A DNA stretch of 64,000 nucleotides from Deinococcales bacterium (GCA_013298595.1 JAAFIG010000011.1:61090-125089); one strand, 5' to 3'; shown: positions 44,586 through 52,668, numbered from the stretch's first letter. Notes: a model not told the origin generated them from the letters alone. Program-made: numbers and translations.

Positions 44586-45071
44586 CTATTCAATGACAAA
44601 TAATGCTTGTCCGTATTCGACTGGTTGGGCGTTTTGTACCAGAATTTCGCGGACAATACCTGCGGTGTCGGATTCGATTTCGTTCATTAATTTCATGGCT
44701 TCAATAATGCACAACACTTGTCCAGATTCGACTTTATCGCCAACTTGTACAAAAGCAGCCGCTTCGGGACTCGAGGAGCGGTAGAAAGTACCAACAATCG
44801 GGGCTTTGACTTGTTTACCTGCGGCTACTGGTTTTTCGGTTGGCGCAGGTGTGGTTTCGGCAGTTGGGGTTGCTATGGGGGGTGTAGGCGGGTTGTGCAC
44901 CGTTGCCATAGGTGTTGGGGCAGTCATGACAATGGGTGCTGGAGCTGCCATATGCACAATTTCTGCGCCGCGTTTGATGTTGACTTTGTAATCAGCGGTC
45001 TCGAGGTTGAATTCGTTCACATCTGCGTCTTTTAGTGCATCTAAAATTCGTTTCAGGTCTTTAGGATCCAT
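44586..45071 (-). CDS. accB: Biotin carboxyl carrier protein of acetyl-CoA carboxylase
   Basis: 161 residues. The N-terminal region (DPKDLKRILDALKDADVNEFNLE) is followed by a long Pro/Thr/Ala linker and a C-terminal biotinyl domain with EAMKLMNEIESD, whose Lys carries biotin. The start at 45071 has a strong AGGAGGG ribosome site. The longer frame from 45089 lacks one. It is the first gene of the accB-accC operon, and the leader contains a perfect inverted repeat at 45093-45116. Confidence 0.96.
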   Translation of the reverse strand: MDPKDLKRILDALKDADVNEFNLETADYKVNIKRGAEIVHMAAPAPIVMTAPTPMATVHNPPTPPIATPTAETTPAPTEKPVAAGKQVKAPIVGTFYRSSSPEAAAFVQVGDKVESGQVLCIIEAMKLMNEIESDTAGIVREILVQNAQPVEYGQALFVIE

Positions 45072-45092
45072 AAGCCCTCCTGTAGGCATACG

Positions 45093-45116
45093 GTATCGCA
45101 GTGGGGTGTGCGATAC
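45093..45116. promoter_or_regulatory. Inverted repeat upstream of accBC, candidate operator
   Basis: GTATCGCA at 45093-45100 and TGCGATAC at 45109-45116, perfect eight-base arms with eight bases between. It lies 22 bp upstream of the accB start. Centre-to-centre spacing of 16 bp suits a dimeric repressor. Confidence 0.5.
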
Positions 45117-45251
45117 TTTGAGAATGCTCGAGATTCTACTCGGTTTCTGGGTTTTGATGCTGGTATTGGATGCACAATTTCTGGACTGAGTACAAAATGC
45201 TTTTGTTTTAGGGGTTAGACAACCATCTTCGCACCTGTGCTTGAAAGCGCG

Positions 45252-45257
45252 TAGACT
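45252..45257 (+). promoter_or_regulatory. -10 box, leaderless promoter of gntR-type gene
   Basis: TAGACT six bases before the ATG at 45264. The same hexamer precedes the next gene. Confidence 0.5.
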
Positions 45258-45263
45258 GTTTGT

Positions 45264-45962
45264 ATGTCGAAGTACCCCATTATTAAATCCGAATTAAAAG
45301 CTAAGTTGTTAGCAGGTGGTTACCGCGAAGGCGAAGCCTTACCCAGCGAAGTAACCCTTGCAAAACATTATGGTGTCTCGAGAATGACGGCTCGCCGAGC
45401 TGTGGATGAACTCGAGCGTGAAGGGTATATTTTCCGAGTTCAAGGCGCAGGAAGTTTCCCAACAGGTAAGCGTTTTCGCCAAGGTGTTTTCCGCGTTCGT
45501 AGTCTCGAGGAAATGGCTATGGCAGTGCATCAAGCTCCTTTTACACGGGTTCTCAAAGCCCAAATTGGTGTGGCAAGCAGCGAAGTTGGTGCTGCGCTTG
45601 GTTTACCTGCGGGCTCGGCGGTGCTCGAAGTGCAGCGTTTACGTGGCATCGAAGATGCGCCTTTGTTACTCGAGGAGCGTCATTTTCGTATCGAAAATAC
45701 CGAGCGTTTACTGCGTTTACCGTTGCACCAAGAAAGTATTCATGCGCTACTGGTCGGGCTTGGTATTACAGTTGCACGGGTCGAGCAAAACCTTGAAGCT
45801 GTTAGTTTAGATGCTGCCAGAGCGCGTTTACTCGAGGTGCCAAATGGCTCGGCGTGTTTCTTGATGACCCGAACCAGTTACTTACCAGATGGCATTCTGG
45901 GCTTCTCGAGATACTGGGTGCGTGGTAACGGCGGTGCCTTTGCCAGTGCGTTTGAACCCTAA
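45264..45962 (+). CDS. GntR-family regulator, HutC/UTRA type
   Basis: 232 residues. The winged helix-turn-helix is at the N-terminus (PIIKSELKAKLLAGGYREGEALPSEVTLAKHYGVSRMTARRAVDELEREGYIFRVQGAGSF). A UTRA ligand domain follows, with VLEVQRLRGIEDAPLLLEERHF and CFLMTRTSYLPDGILGFSRYWVRG. UTRA domains bind small metabolites such as sugars or amino acids and release DNA. The likely target is itself and the M20 peptidase gene 21 bp downstream. Confidence 0.92.
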   Translation: MSKYPIIKSELKAKLLAGGYREGEALPSEVTLAKHYGVSRMTARRAVDELEREGYIFRVQGAGSFPTGKRFRQGVFRVRSLEEMAMAVHQAPFTRVLKAQIGVASSEVGAALGLPAGSAVLEVQRLRGIEDAPLLLEERHFRIENTERLLRLPLHQESIHALLVGLGITVARVEQNLEAVSLDAARARLLEVPNGSACFLMTRTSYLPDGILGFSRYWVRGNGGAFASAFEP

Positions 45963-45970
45963 GCACAAGG

Positions 45971-45976
45971 TAGACT
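45971..45976 (+). promoter_or_regulatory. -10 box, leaderless promoter of M20 peptidase gene
   Basis: TAGACT seven bases before the ATG at 45984. Confidence 0.5.
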
Positions 45977-45983
45977 GCTTGTT

Positions 45984-47054
45984 ATGACTGTTGCACTGAC
46001 CGAATTGCTGCTCGAGATTGCTCAAACACCCGCTCCAACTTTTGCCGAAGGACAACGTGCCAGTTTGATTGCTTCGCGCTGGGCAAGTTTTGGTCTCGAG
46101 CCGCACATAGACGCAGCGGGTAATGTGATTGCAGTGGTTGGCAAAGGTGGTTACCGAGTGGCATTGGCAGCGCATTTGGATACGGTTTTTGATGCCAATA
46201 CCAACCTTGCCGCGCACCGTGAAGGTAAACGCATTGTTGGCGCTGGTATTGGTGATAATGCTGCAAGCTTAACGGTTCTCACCGCTTATGCTGAACAATT
46301 GGCACAACAAGGTGCGCCTTGCGAAATCTGGCTGCTTGCCAGCACAGGCGAAGAAGGTCTGGGTGATTTACGTGGTGCAAAACATTTTCTAGCACAACAT
46401 CACAACAATATCGATGCCTTTATTGCCGTAGACGGCTACTTGGGTTTATTGGTCAACCAAGCTGTAGGTGTACGCCGATACAAAGTCAGTTTCTCGAGCG
46501 AAGGTGGACATTCATGGGGCAATGCAGGTAACCCCAGCAGTATTCATGGGCTTGCCGAAGCCATTCATGAACTTTATAAAATTGTTGTTCCACTCGAGCC
46601 ACGCACCACCCTGAGTGTTGGAACAGTTAATGGTGGTGTCAGTATCAACAGTATCGCAGCCAGTGCCGAATGCTTACTCGATTTACGCAGCTTAGACACA
46701 CGCAGCCTCGAGCAACTCGACAAAGAAGCTCGAGCCGCCGTGCAACGCGGTGCCAAAAGAGCCAAAGTTGAACATCAACTTGAATTGGTCGGAGACCGCC
46801 CCGCTGGTATTACCCGCAATGCCACCCTTATGCAAGCAGCCACTCATGCCCTCGAGTCTGTTGGATTACAAGCCCGAGCGGTTGCCAGCAGCACCGATGC
46901 CAACGCTGCTGTACCGCATAACGTACCAGCCATTGGGTTTGGTGTTTATGTGGGCGGTAATGCTCATCGTTTAGACGAATGGGTCGAACCAAGCAGCCTC
47001 GAGATAGGACTTCGCAGCCTCGAGCAATTGGTTTTGAACTTAGCTAAACGTTGA
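45984..47054 (+). CDS. M20-family metallopeptidase
   Basis: 356 residues. VALAAHLDTVF (first metal-binding His and Asp), IVGAGIGDNAASLTVL (bridging Asp), LLASTGEEGLGDLRG (catalytic Glu pair) and VDGYLG fit the M20 dinuclear zinc core. SFSSEGGHSWGNAGNPSSIHGLAEAI is the lid/dimerisation domain. Relatives include tripeptidase PepT-like enzymes and LysK-type deacylases. It is cytoplasmic and probably releases an amino acid from a small peptide or acyl-amino acid. The preceding GntR gene likely controls it. Confidence 0.88.
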   Translation: MTVALTELLLEIAQTPAPTFAEGQRASLIASRWASFGLEPHIDAAGNVIAVVGKGGYRVALAAHLDTVFDANTNLAAHREGKRIVGAGIGDNAASLTVLTAYAEQLAQQGAPCEIWLLASTGEEGLGDLRGAKHFLAQHHNNIDAFIAVDGYLGLLVNQAVGVRRYKVSFSSEGGHSWGNAGNPSSIHGLAEAIHELYKIVVPLEPRTTLSVGTVNGGVSINSIAASAECLLDLRSLDTRSLEQLDKEARAAVQRGAKRAKVEHQLELVGDRPAGITRNATLMQAATHALESVGLQARAVASSTDANAAVPHNVPAIGFGVYVGGNAHRLDEWVEPSSLEIGLRSLEQLVLNLAKR

Positions 47055-47064
47055 ACCAAACTTT

Positions 47065-47616
47065 TTAGCCTTTTGATTTTGCATCAAACACAGGTAATTC
47101 CTGCATCACTTTAATCTCGAGTTTGGGCTTACCTGGACTAAAAGCTGCCACGCGACCAAAGGGTTTACCACCTGCGCGAACAACGATTTTCTCGAGTGAT
47201 AACACTGTGCCACCACTGGCAACCACATCAAGCACAATGGTGACGTTTTTGCCGCGCAGATTCTCGCCGTGACGTTTATCGAGCCAAAGCGTTTCGCCAA
47301 CACCAAGGGTCATACTTTGTACATCTTGAATAATTGGGTCTTGCATATATGGGCGGCGGCGTTTACGAGCCACTTCATAGGGTAAATTCATGATTTCTGC
47401 CAGTGAATGCACTAATGGAATACTCGAGGTTTCGCACGTAAAAAGCATATCTGTGCCAGCAGGTATCAGCCCTTGGATTTCCTTAGCAGCGGCTTGCGCC
47501 AGTTGTGTATCACCCAGAAATTCAACCAATGGCAACCGCGTTGTCGGTGTTGGACGAACCAAAGGTAATTCTCGAGTGAGTTTACCAACAGTTAAAGTAT
47601 AGGTTTCGGTTGTCAT
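47065..47616 (-). CDS. Phosphoribosyltransferase-like protein with altered PRPP loop
   Basis: 183 residues. The type I PRT fold is clear (DMLFTCETSSIPLVHSLAEIMNLPYEVARKRRRPYMQ and VTIVLDVVASGGTVLSLEKIVVRAGG). In the PRPP-binding motif the first of two acidic residues is Leu (LDVVASGGT instead of DDVVSTGGT as in the neighbour). This may lower catalysis or give a regulatory role. The ATG at 47616 is chosen for its GGAGG ribosome site. It follows its paralogue at 47651 by 34 bp. Confidence 0.82.
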   Translation of the reverse strand: MTTETYTLTVGKLTRELPLVRPTPTTRLPLVEFLGDTQLAQAAAKEIQGLIPAGTDMLFTCETSSIPLVHSLAEIMNLPYEVARKRRRPYMQDPIIQDVQSMTLGVGETLWLDKRHGENLRGKNVTIVLDVVASGGTVLSLEKIVVRAGGKPFGRVAAFSPGKPKLEIKVMQELPVFDAKSKG

Positions 47617-47650
47617 AAAATACCTCCAAAAGGCAAAGTGAAAAATGGTA

Positions 47651-48184
47651 TTACTCGAGGTACAACGGTAAATGACCCAGTGCAATCACATCTTCTCGAG
47701 GGTCGCCTTCAGTAAAAACCGCAAGGGTAGCAGTCACATGACCACCAATATCGGTGATTAAACTCGATAAACTCCGCAATGTGCCACCAGTGGAGACAAC
47801 ATCATCTATCACAGCCACTTTTTTATCCTTAATCTTTGGAATATCAAAACCATCAATCACCAATAATTGTGGTTTACCTGTGGTGATGCTCAGCACTTCT
47901 CGAGTGACTGGTTGGTGCATATAGGGTTTAACAGTTTTACGTGCCACAATATATGGAATCCCCAGAATTCTCGAGATCACATGTGCCAAAGTGACTGCTT
48001 TGACTTCAGGAGTCACCAGCACCTCAATGCCTTTTGGCATTTTTGCAGCCAGTACCTGAGCAGCTTCTTCGGTTAATTCAGTGTCACCAAGAAGGTTCAG
48101 TAATGCCACTGCTACGCCAGGAGCAACAGTAATCACAGGGAGTTCACGTTTCAGAGCGCCAATTTCAACAGAATGCGTTTTCAC
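47651..48184 (-). CDS. Adenine/purine phosphoribosyltransferase-like protein
   Basis: 177 residues. The canonical PRPP loop [17 protein letters not shown] and the segment [35 protein letters not shown] match type I phosphoribosyltransferases close to Apt. It would join a purine base to PRPP. The GTG start has a TACAAT box nine bases upstream (48194-48199). It is the first of a tandem pair with the gene at 47065. Confidence 0.85.
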   Translation of the reverse strand: MKTHSVEIGALKRELPVITVAPGVAVALLNLLGDTELTEEAAQVLAAKMPKGIEVLVTPEVKAVTLAHVISRILGIPYIVARKTVKPYMHQPVTREVLSITTGKPQLLVIDGFDIPKIKDKKVAVIDDVVSTGGTLRSLSSLITDIGGHVTATLAVFTEGDPREDVIALGHLPLYLE

Positions 48185-48259
48185 GATTCCAGTATTGTAC
48201 CGCGTTCAACCCCACCTACGTTAAGATGCTGCGCGTCATTTAGCCCCCCTGAAAAGTGC

Positions 48260-48265
48260 TACGCT
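48260..48265 (+). promoter_or_regulatory. -10 box, leaderless promoter of gene at 48273
   Basis: TACGCT seven bases before the ATG at 48273. Confidence 0.35.
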
Positions 48266-48272
48266 GACCAAC

Positions 48273-48647
48273 ATGACTGCCATTCCAACCTTGGCACACC
48301 TCGAGTTATTCGCTATGCGCGAAAAACTAAGTGGTCGGTTGCGAGAATTTGGCATTCGGGCACAACTGCCTAAACTCGAGTTACCAAAACTCACAGCGCT
48401 GGCTGAACTGGTCGAAGCGCATGTAGCTAGTAAAAACGTGTTAGGTCGTCGCTGGCTTAAAAATGTGCTGCTCACACTGGTATTACTGCTCGAGGAATGG
48501 TTTGAAACGCCAGCCACACAACATGCCAGCCTTGCCAGCGAACCTCGAGAACAAAGTACAAAATTTTTCACTCGAGTTGCTCCTGTTGGTAATTTGGCAT
48601 TACTTGGGCAACACGCTCGAGTGTTGTGGTGCTGCTTTCGGAATTGA
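48273..48647 (+). CDS. Hypothetical protein
   Basis: 124 residues, predicted all-helical and Leu-rich with many charged residues in the first half (LELFAMREKLSGRLREFGIRAQLPKLELPKLTALAELVEAHV). It has no signal peptide. The hydrophobic VLLTLVLLLEEW segment is short for a membrane helix. I recognise no family. Six CTCGAG sites in 375 bp indicate a long-resident gene. It precedes the acyl-ACP desaturase by 56 bp on the same strand, so it could be co-transcribed. Confidence 0.55.
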   Translation: MTAIPTLAHLELFAMREKLSGRLREFGIRAQLPKLELPKLTALAELVEAHVASKNVLGRRWLKNVLLTLVLLLEEWFETPATQHASLASEPREQSTKFFTRVAPVGNLALLGQHARVLWCCFRN

Positions 48648-48703
48648 ATGGGAATGCGTTAATCTGTGGTTATTCCCTCGCAATCTTTGAAAGGTCGTTA
48701 TGT

Positions 48704-49777
48704 ATGCAAACCCTGATTTATCCACCTCGAGAAATTATTGAAACTGAACGCCCACCACGTCCTGCTAGTCTGCTTTCTAAATCGTACCGAGATCGTTTAA
48801 TTGAACGCGGTATGCTTGCCTTGTACCGTTGGTATACCAGCCGAAGCCAAGAAACCCGCAATTGGAATGTGGATTTTGGTTTTGATTGGCGCAACATGAA
48901 TCAAAATTTTTCACCAACCACCCAACAAGTCCTCAAAGGCTTTTTTGCTGTCGAACAATACGTACCAGATTATGTTTCAAAAGCCTTAGATTTGGTACGC
49001 CGTAGCCACGGACGCAGCCATTTCCAAATCCGTTGGGGTAGCGAAGAAGAAAAACACGCCGATACTTGGGAAAACGCTGTGCTTTTTAGCCGCAGCCAAA
49101 CGCCAGCCCAACTCGAGGAATACAAATTCCAGCTCCGTAAAAAAGAATGGGAACTACCGTGGGAAGACCCGTTGCATTTGTTGCTGTACACCGTTTTTCA
49201 AGAAAGAGCCACACAACTTAATTACATCAATATCGGTAAAATCGCCACAGGACAAAAAGCAGGGTTTGAATCCGATAAATGCGATGTTCTGGCTAAAGTT
49301 GCCCTGACCATCGCTACCGATGAAGCTGCTCATTACAATTTCTTCCTCGAGGCAGCGCGTTTACATATGTACTACTACCCTCTCGAGACCCTTGAAGCTA
49401 TCCGCGATGTGGTGGAGCACTTTGCCATGCCCGCCCAACAACTGATGCCCGATTGGAAAGAGTTTTTTGAAGCAGCTTATAAAGCAGGAGTTTACGGACC
49501 ACGTGAATACGCCCGAGATGTTGTTTCGGTTGGTTTTAAACAATTTGGTATCGAAAGCCGTAAAGCTCTCGAGGCGGGTATTCTAAAAACCCGTTTAATC
49601 CCCGATGAAGAAGGACAAATGCGAGGTAGTGCAATCTGGGAAACCTTTGATCCAGATGGCATTGTTGAAGATGTCAAACGCTTATACGCCAAAGTACAAG
49701 GCTTTGAAGACAAGTATGGCATGTCCGAATTAGACCCAACCCACTTTGTCGAAAACCCAATGTGGAAAGCCAGTTAA
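48704..49777 (+). CDS. Acyl-ACP desaturase
   Basis: 357 residues. The di-iron ligand motifs WGSEEEKHADTW (near residue 115) and ATDEAAHYNF (near 206) match the EExxH and DExxH pairs of soluble acyl-ACP desaturases (FA_desaturase_2). WNVDFGFDWRNM and QERATQLNYINIGKIA fit the same family. It inserts a double bond into acyl-ACP. Enzymes of this type are known in plants and actinobacteria. The start at 48704 has AAAGG upstream. It acts in the same pathway as accBC. A strong terminator follows. Confidence 0.93.
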   Translation: MQTLIYPPREIIETERPPRPASLLSKSYRDRLIERGMLALYRWYTSRSQETRNWNVDFGFDWRNMNQNFSPTTQQVLKGFFAVEQYVPDYVSKALDLVRRSHGRSHFQIRWGSEEEKHADTWENAVLFSRSQTPAQLEEYKFQLRKKEWELPWEDPLHLLLYTVFQERATQLNYINIGKIATGQKAGFESDKCDVLAKVALTIATDEAAHYNFFLEAARLHMYYYPLETLEAIRDVVEHFAMPAQQLMPDWKEFFEAAYKAGVYGPREYARDVVSVGFKQFGIESRKALEAGILKTRLIPDEEGQMRGSAIWETFDPDGIVEDVKRLYAKVQGFEDKYGMSELDPTHFVENPMWKAS

Positions 49778-49790
49778 ATTCTAAAAAAAT

Positions 49791-49824
49791 AAAACGCCAC
49801 TCGAGTCAATCCGAGTGGCGTTTT
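49791..49824. terminator. Terminator after acyl-ACP desaturase
   Basis: Perfect 13-base arms, AAAACGCCACTCG (49791-49803) and CGAGTGGCGTTTT (49812-49824), with an eight-base loop. Confidence 0.9.
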
Positions 49825-49888
49825 GATTGGTACAAATATCTACTCGAGCAAGAAATAGATCGTCAAACACGAACTCGAGTGCATAGAC

Positions 49889-49917
49889 TTGACGCATACC
49901 GCATACTGGGTTATATT
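49889..49917 (+). promoter_or_regulatory. Orphan sigma-A-like promoter
   Basis: TTGACG (49889-49894) and TATATT (49912-49917), 17 bp apart. No gene of normal size follows. A hairpin with a T-run begins 11 bp downstream. Confidence 0.4.
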
Positions 49918-49927
49918 GAATCTATCA

Positions 49928-49950
49928 GCGCCCAAAAGTGGCGCATTTTT
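49928..49950 (+). terminator. Hairpin with T-run just after orphan promoter
   Basis: GCGCC (49928-49932) and GGCGC (49940-49944) followed by ATTTTTT. It would end a transcript of only about 25 nt from the promoter at 49889. Confidence 0.5.
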
Positions 49951-50080
49951 TATTGCCACTTGAACCAATAAAAACTTGCTCACTATTTAACCTTCTTGAT
50001 TGCGTTTCTCCTTGTTGAAGATTCTGAGATTGAGCAACCTAGTATGGGTTTATTTCGTGCTGGATTCAACTCGAGCTTCT

Positions 50081-50230
50081 TAGGGTCTCGAGTTGGAATG
50101 CGAATTAGTTGTTTCTCCTGACCTATATAAGGAAAACAGCCAATGCTGGCGAAAAGTGGGCTTTGAATTAATTTCTTGTCATAAATATTTGACATGCCTT
50201 ATGTTGTTCCGAGAGTTGGGCTGGTGGAAA
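50081..50230 (+). pseudogene. Possible remnant of a GNAT acetyltransferase
   Basis: The plus-strand frame here reads SPDLYKENSQCWRKVGFELI, which resembles the GNAT C-terminal pattern (N..S...EK.GF). Stops surround it and no N-terminal half can be read in any frame, so it would be a decayed fragment. The region 49950-50240 has no other gene. Confidence 0.25.
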
Positions 50231-50241
50231 AACCTATCAAA

Positions 50242-50268
50242 AAAACGTCTCCGTTGCGGAGACGTTTT
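50242..50268. terminator. Terminator next to DUF2089 gene
   Basis: Perfect arms AAAACGTCTCCG and CGGAGACGTTTT with a three-base loop, 14 bp beyond the DUF2089 stop. It works on both strands. Confidence 0.85.
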
Positions 50269-50282
50269 CAACATCGAAACGC

Positions 50283-50651
50283 TTAGCCAAGCTTTTTAAG
50301 TTTCTCAGCCGCTTCAGCAGGCTCGAGTTCACCACGTTCTAAAGCGCGTAAAATACTTTCTCGAGCATCGTTTTCCTCGAGTTCAGGTTCGTAACCAAGA
50401 GCACGAAGAAGTCCATCGAATCGAGCGCGAATGGTTGGGTAACTCAGTCCAAGAATCCGTTCAACTTCTTTGAGGTTGCCGCGTACTTTAATGTATAAGC
50501 GCAGAAACTCGAGCTGTTCTGGTGCGAGAACTGCAAATTCGTTCAGTCGGAATGTGCCTTCGATTTGTACCCCTGTTTCTGGGAAAACTAGTTTAGTAAC
50601 AAGGGGTGTTTCGCTTGAGCCTGGAAATTGAGTGGGTAAGTCAAGAATCAT
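50283..50651 (-). CDS. DUF2089-family regulator with C-terminal SHOCT-like module
   Basis: 122 residues. FAVLAPEQLEFLRLYIKVRGNLKEVERILGLSYPTIRARFDGLLRALGY is the DUF2089 helix-turn-helix domain. The last 25 residues (SILRALERGELEPAEAAEKLKKL) match the short SHOCT-like module at the N-terminus of the genes at 52024 and 52715. The zinc ribbon found in many DUF2089 proteins is absent. It probably regulates transcription of that neighbouring group. A terminator follows directly. Confidence 0.82.
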   Translation of the reverse strand: MILDLPTQFPGSSETPLVTKLVFPETGVQIEGTFRLNEFAVLAPEQLEFLRLYIKVRGNLKEVERILGLSYPTIRARFDGLLRALGYEPELEENDARESILRALERGELEPAEAAEKLKKLG

Positions 50652-50736
50652 GATTGTCCTTTATACCCGCTGGCTGTCAGAATTGCGAGTGGGTGCTGAG
50701 CAGATTTTATCGAGTTTTGTTGCTCTCGAGAAGTTT

Positions 50737-51486
50737 TTAGGCTCGAGTGAGGTATGTGTTGGCTTCGATTAATTCAAACGCTGGGGTAAGTTGCACGAAA
50801 TGTCGCAACCAGTAATTGTGACCTGAGCCAAATAACACCAGAATTTTATCATTTGGTTTTGCAAGTTGTTTTAATTTTGCAAATATTTTGGCGTTACGGC
50901 TGTACCACATGGTGTTTAATTCTGCTCCAGGATGTGTGTTTTCGTTACCAATTTCAAGCAGTGGTATGTACAAGTTCTGCATTTGCTCAACACCATACTC
51001 GAGGGTGTTTTCGGCAATCAGTAATTCGCGGATGGTCGCAGTTTTTTGTTGTTGCTCGGTGATGGTTTTCAGGTTCTCGAGGTATGCAAAACTTTTTTCA
51101 AGGATGTGTTGCTGGTTGTTGTTTGCAGCAAAGTTTTGCACGGTTTCAAATGGGAAGTAATCAATGGTCTCGCTTTGTTCGTCAATGCCGTATACTTCGC
51201 TATGCTCGAGATGATGAGCTAAACGTAGCCCAATTTGTTCGCGTTCATTGGCTTCGGTTAGTAGTTTTTCTGGACTGAAATTTTGGTAAATACTGGTGAT
51301 AAAGTTAGGGCGATCTGCAACAATCTCGAGAGCAATTTTGTTGGGTTGGAACGCTGCGAGTAAACGATTCACTTCAGCAAGTTCGGCTTGTTTTTCAGGT
51401 GTGCAAACATCAGCAACCTCGAGATTAACCACGTCCAAACCAGGGTTTGCCATGTGGTAACAACCTAGAATCATAATTTGGGTCAT
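50737..51486 (-). CDS. DUF5694 domain protein
   Basis: 249 residues. IMILGCYHMANPGLDVVNLEVADV at the N-terminus, KIALEIVADRPNFI in the middle and KILVLFGSGHNYWLRHFV at the C-terminus follow the GxxH...E...GxGH pattern of the DUF5694 group, related to TraB/EreA/ChaN-type folds. The retained His and Glu residues suggest a metal or hydrolytic site, but the activity is unknown. Its start overlaps the stop of the membrane protein gene at 51483 by four bases, so the two are coupled. Confidence 0.8.
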   Translation of the reverse strand: MTQIMILGCYHMANPGLDVVNLEVADVCTPEKQAELAEVNRLLAAFQPNKIALEIVADRPNFITSIYQNFSPEKLLTEANEREQIGLRLAHHLEHSEVYGIDEQSETIDYFPFETVQNFAANNNQQHILEKSFAYLENLKTITEQQQKTATIRELLIAENTLEYGVEQMQNLYIPLLEIGNENTHPGAELNTMWYSRNAKIFAKLKQLAKPNDKILVLFGSGHNYWLRHFVQLTPAFELIEANTYLTRA

Positions 51487-51923
51487 AGGTTTTGCAGCCT
51501 ATCTTTGCGGCTCGAGTTTTGGTGTATTTCTGAACCAGTCTGACTGCTTGATTTGCCCAGTTCTTTCCAGACGTACCACAGGATTGCTCCCATGCTTGCT
51601 ATTTCCATTGTGGCAAAAAAGTAATACGAGAGAGTTGCACTGCCGCCACCAATCACAAAGAGTGTGGTGAGTATGACCGCGACTGTGTTGAACCAACGGC
51701 TGGTCTGAACAGGCAAAATAAGATTGAGGAAAATCATGATGATTGGTATTTCAGTGAAGACCGAAAAAAGCAGCAAGATTTCTGAGGTGACTGGAACGCC
51801 AAAGTTGCCATTCATAATATTTTGTAAGGTGCCAGGGTGAATAAAACCAATGATGTCAGCAATGAGGATATTCAGCATGACCATTGTCCATAAAGTAGCT
51901 AATTTAATGCGTGTGATTTCCAT
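51483..51923 (-). CDS. DUF6326-like small membrane protein
   Basis: 146 residues with four membrane helices (LWTMVMLNILIADIIGFI, EILLLFSVFTEIPIIMIFLNLIL, TVAVILTTLFVIGGGSATLSYYFF, MEIASMGAILWYVW), resembling DUF6326/YvaD-type proteins. The function is unknown. The start at 51923 has GAGGT upstream. It is the first gene of a pair with DUF5694. Confidence 0.7.
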   Translation of the reverse strand: MEITRIKLATLWTMVMLNILIADIIGFIHPGTLQNIMNGNFGVPVTSEILLLFSVFTEIPIIMIFLNLILPVQTSRWFNTVAVILTTLFVIGGGSATLSYYFFATMEIASMGAILWYVWKELGKSSSQTGSEIHQNSSRKDRLQNL

Positions 51924-51964
51924 CTCTGACCTCAAAAATAAAGGATGCTAACAATAGTTCACTA

Positions 51965-52004
51965 TGTGTAGCTCGAGTTAAGACTTGCCAACTCGAGCTA
52001 CACA
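51965..52004. repeat. Long perfect inverted repeat with CTCGAG in both arms
   Basis: TGTGTAGCTCGAGTT (51965-51979) and AACTCGAGCTACACA (51990-52004), 15-base perfect arms with a ten-base loop. No T-run follows in either direction, so it is not a typical intrinsic terminator. Confidence 0.7.
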
Positions 52005-52023
52005 AAAAATGCAAGATTGAAAG

Positions 52024-52632
52024 TTATTGCACGCTGATACGGATTGTGTCACCATCGCCAGTCGAAATATCTACTAAATTGCCTTCTGGTAGGTCGCCTT
52101 TTAGCATTTCGGTTAGGGTTTCCATATCTAAGCCTTGTTCACCCATAGTACGTTGTGCATCTTTGGGGATCAGTTTCATTGCAAAATTGGCTAATCCAAT
52201 AGGGATATTAACGCGAATATTATCGCCATCACCCGAGGAAATTTCGATTTTAATCAGACGTGGTGTGGCTTTAGGGGTGTCGCGGGTACTCCAATCGCCA
52301 CCTGACCAAGCTCCCCATTTGCTGGCTTTTGAACCTGTGACACCAGCTCTGGATAAGGCTTCTTCGACGATTCGACCCACATCTTTGCCATTAATTTTAA
52401 CCCCTGTGCGGAACGATCCACGCTTAGGTTCTTCTTCTTCTTCGCCTGCCTCGAGCACTTGTGCAAGAGCATCGGCACTCATACCTTCGTCCATCATGGC
52501 GAATAAGCGTTCCCATGTGTTTTCAGGGAGTTTTTTTAGGTTGCTCGATAAGGCTTGTAATAATTTGACAGCATCTTCTCGAGAGATTTTGCCATCTTTG
52601 GCAAGTTGTAATACACGTTCAATTTCGCTCAT
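52024..52632 (-). CDS. SHOCT-like module protein, partner of DUF4097 gene
   Basis: 202 residues. The N-terminus (IERVLQLAKDGKISREDAVKLLQAL) is a SHOCT-like/YvlB N-terminal helical module. The middle is acidic then basic. The C-terminal part contains two similar stretches, LIKIEISSGDGDNIRVNIPIG and LVDISTGDGDTIRISV, that look like short beta repeats. There is no membrane segment. The TAGGAG ribosome site lies in the downstream half of the hairpin at 52649. It is co-transcribed with the DUF4097 gene. The function is probably envelope-stress related, by analogy with YvlB/LiaX proteins. Confidence 0.72.
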   Translation of the reverse strand: MSEIERVLQLAKDGKISREDAVKLLQALSSNLKKLPENTWERLFAMMDEGMSADALAQVLEAGEEEEEPKRGSFRTGVKINGKDVGRIVEEALSRAGVTGSKASKWGAWSGGDWSTRDTPKATPRLIKIEISSGDGDNIRVNIPIGLANFAMKLIPKDAQRTMGEQGLDMETLTEMLKGDLPEGNLVDISTGDGDTIRISVQ

Positions 52633-52648
52633 AAAATAGCTCCTAACT

Positions 52649-52668
52649 GCTAGGTGTTAGTGCCTAGC
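52649..52668 (-). promoter_or_regulatory. Intercistronic hairpin before SHOCT-like gene
   Basis: GCTAGG (52649-52654) and CCTAGC (52663-52668) with an eight-base loop, just upstream of the TAGGAG ribosome site. Confidence 0.35.

Noticed and set aside
49762-49971. 69-codon frame after the acyl-ACP desaturase
   Set aside because: It runs through the strong terminator at 49791-49824 and has no similarity to known proteins.
51965-52004. Intrinsic terminator
   Set aside because: There is no T-run after the stem on either strand.
52046-52639. 197-codon plus-strand frame opposite the SHOCT-like gene
   Set aside because: It mirrors the minus-strand gene, has no ribosome site, and its translation is low-complexity Ser/Pro/Ile.
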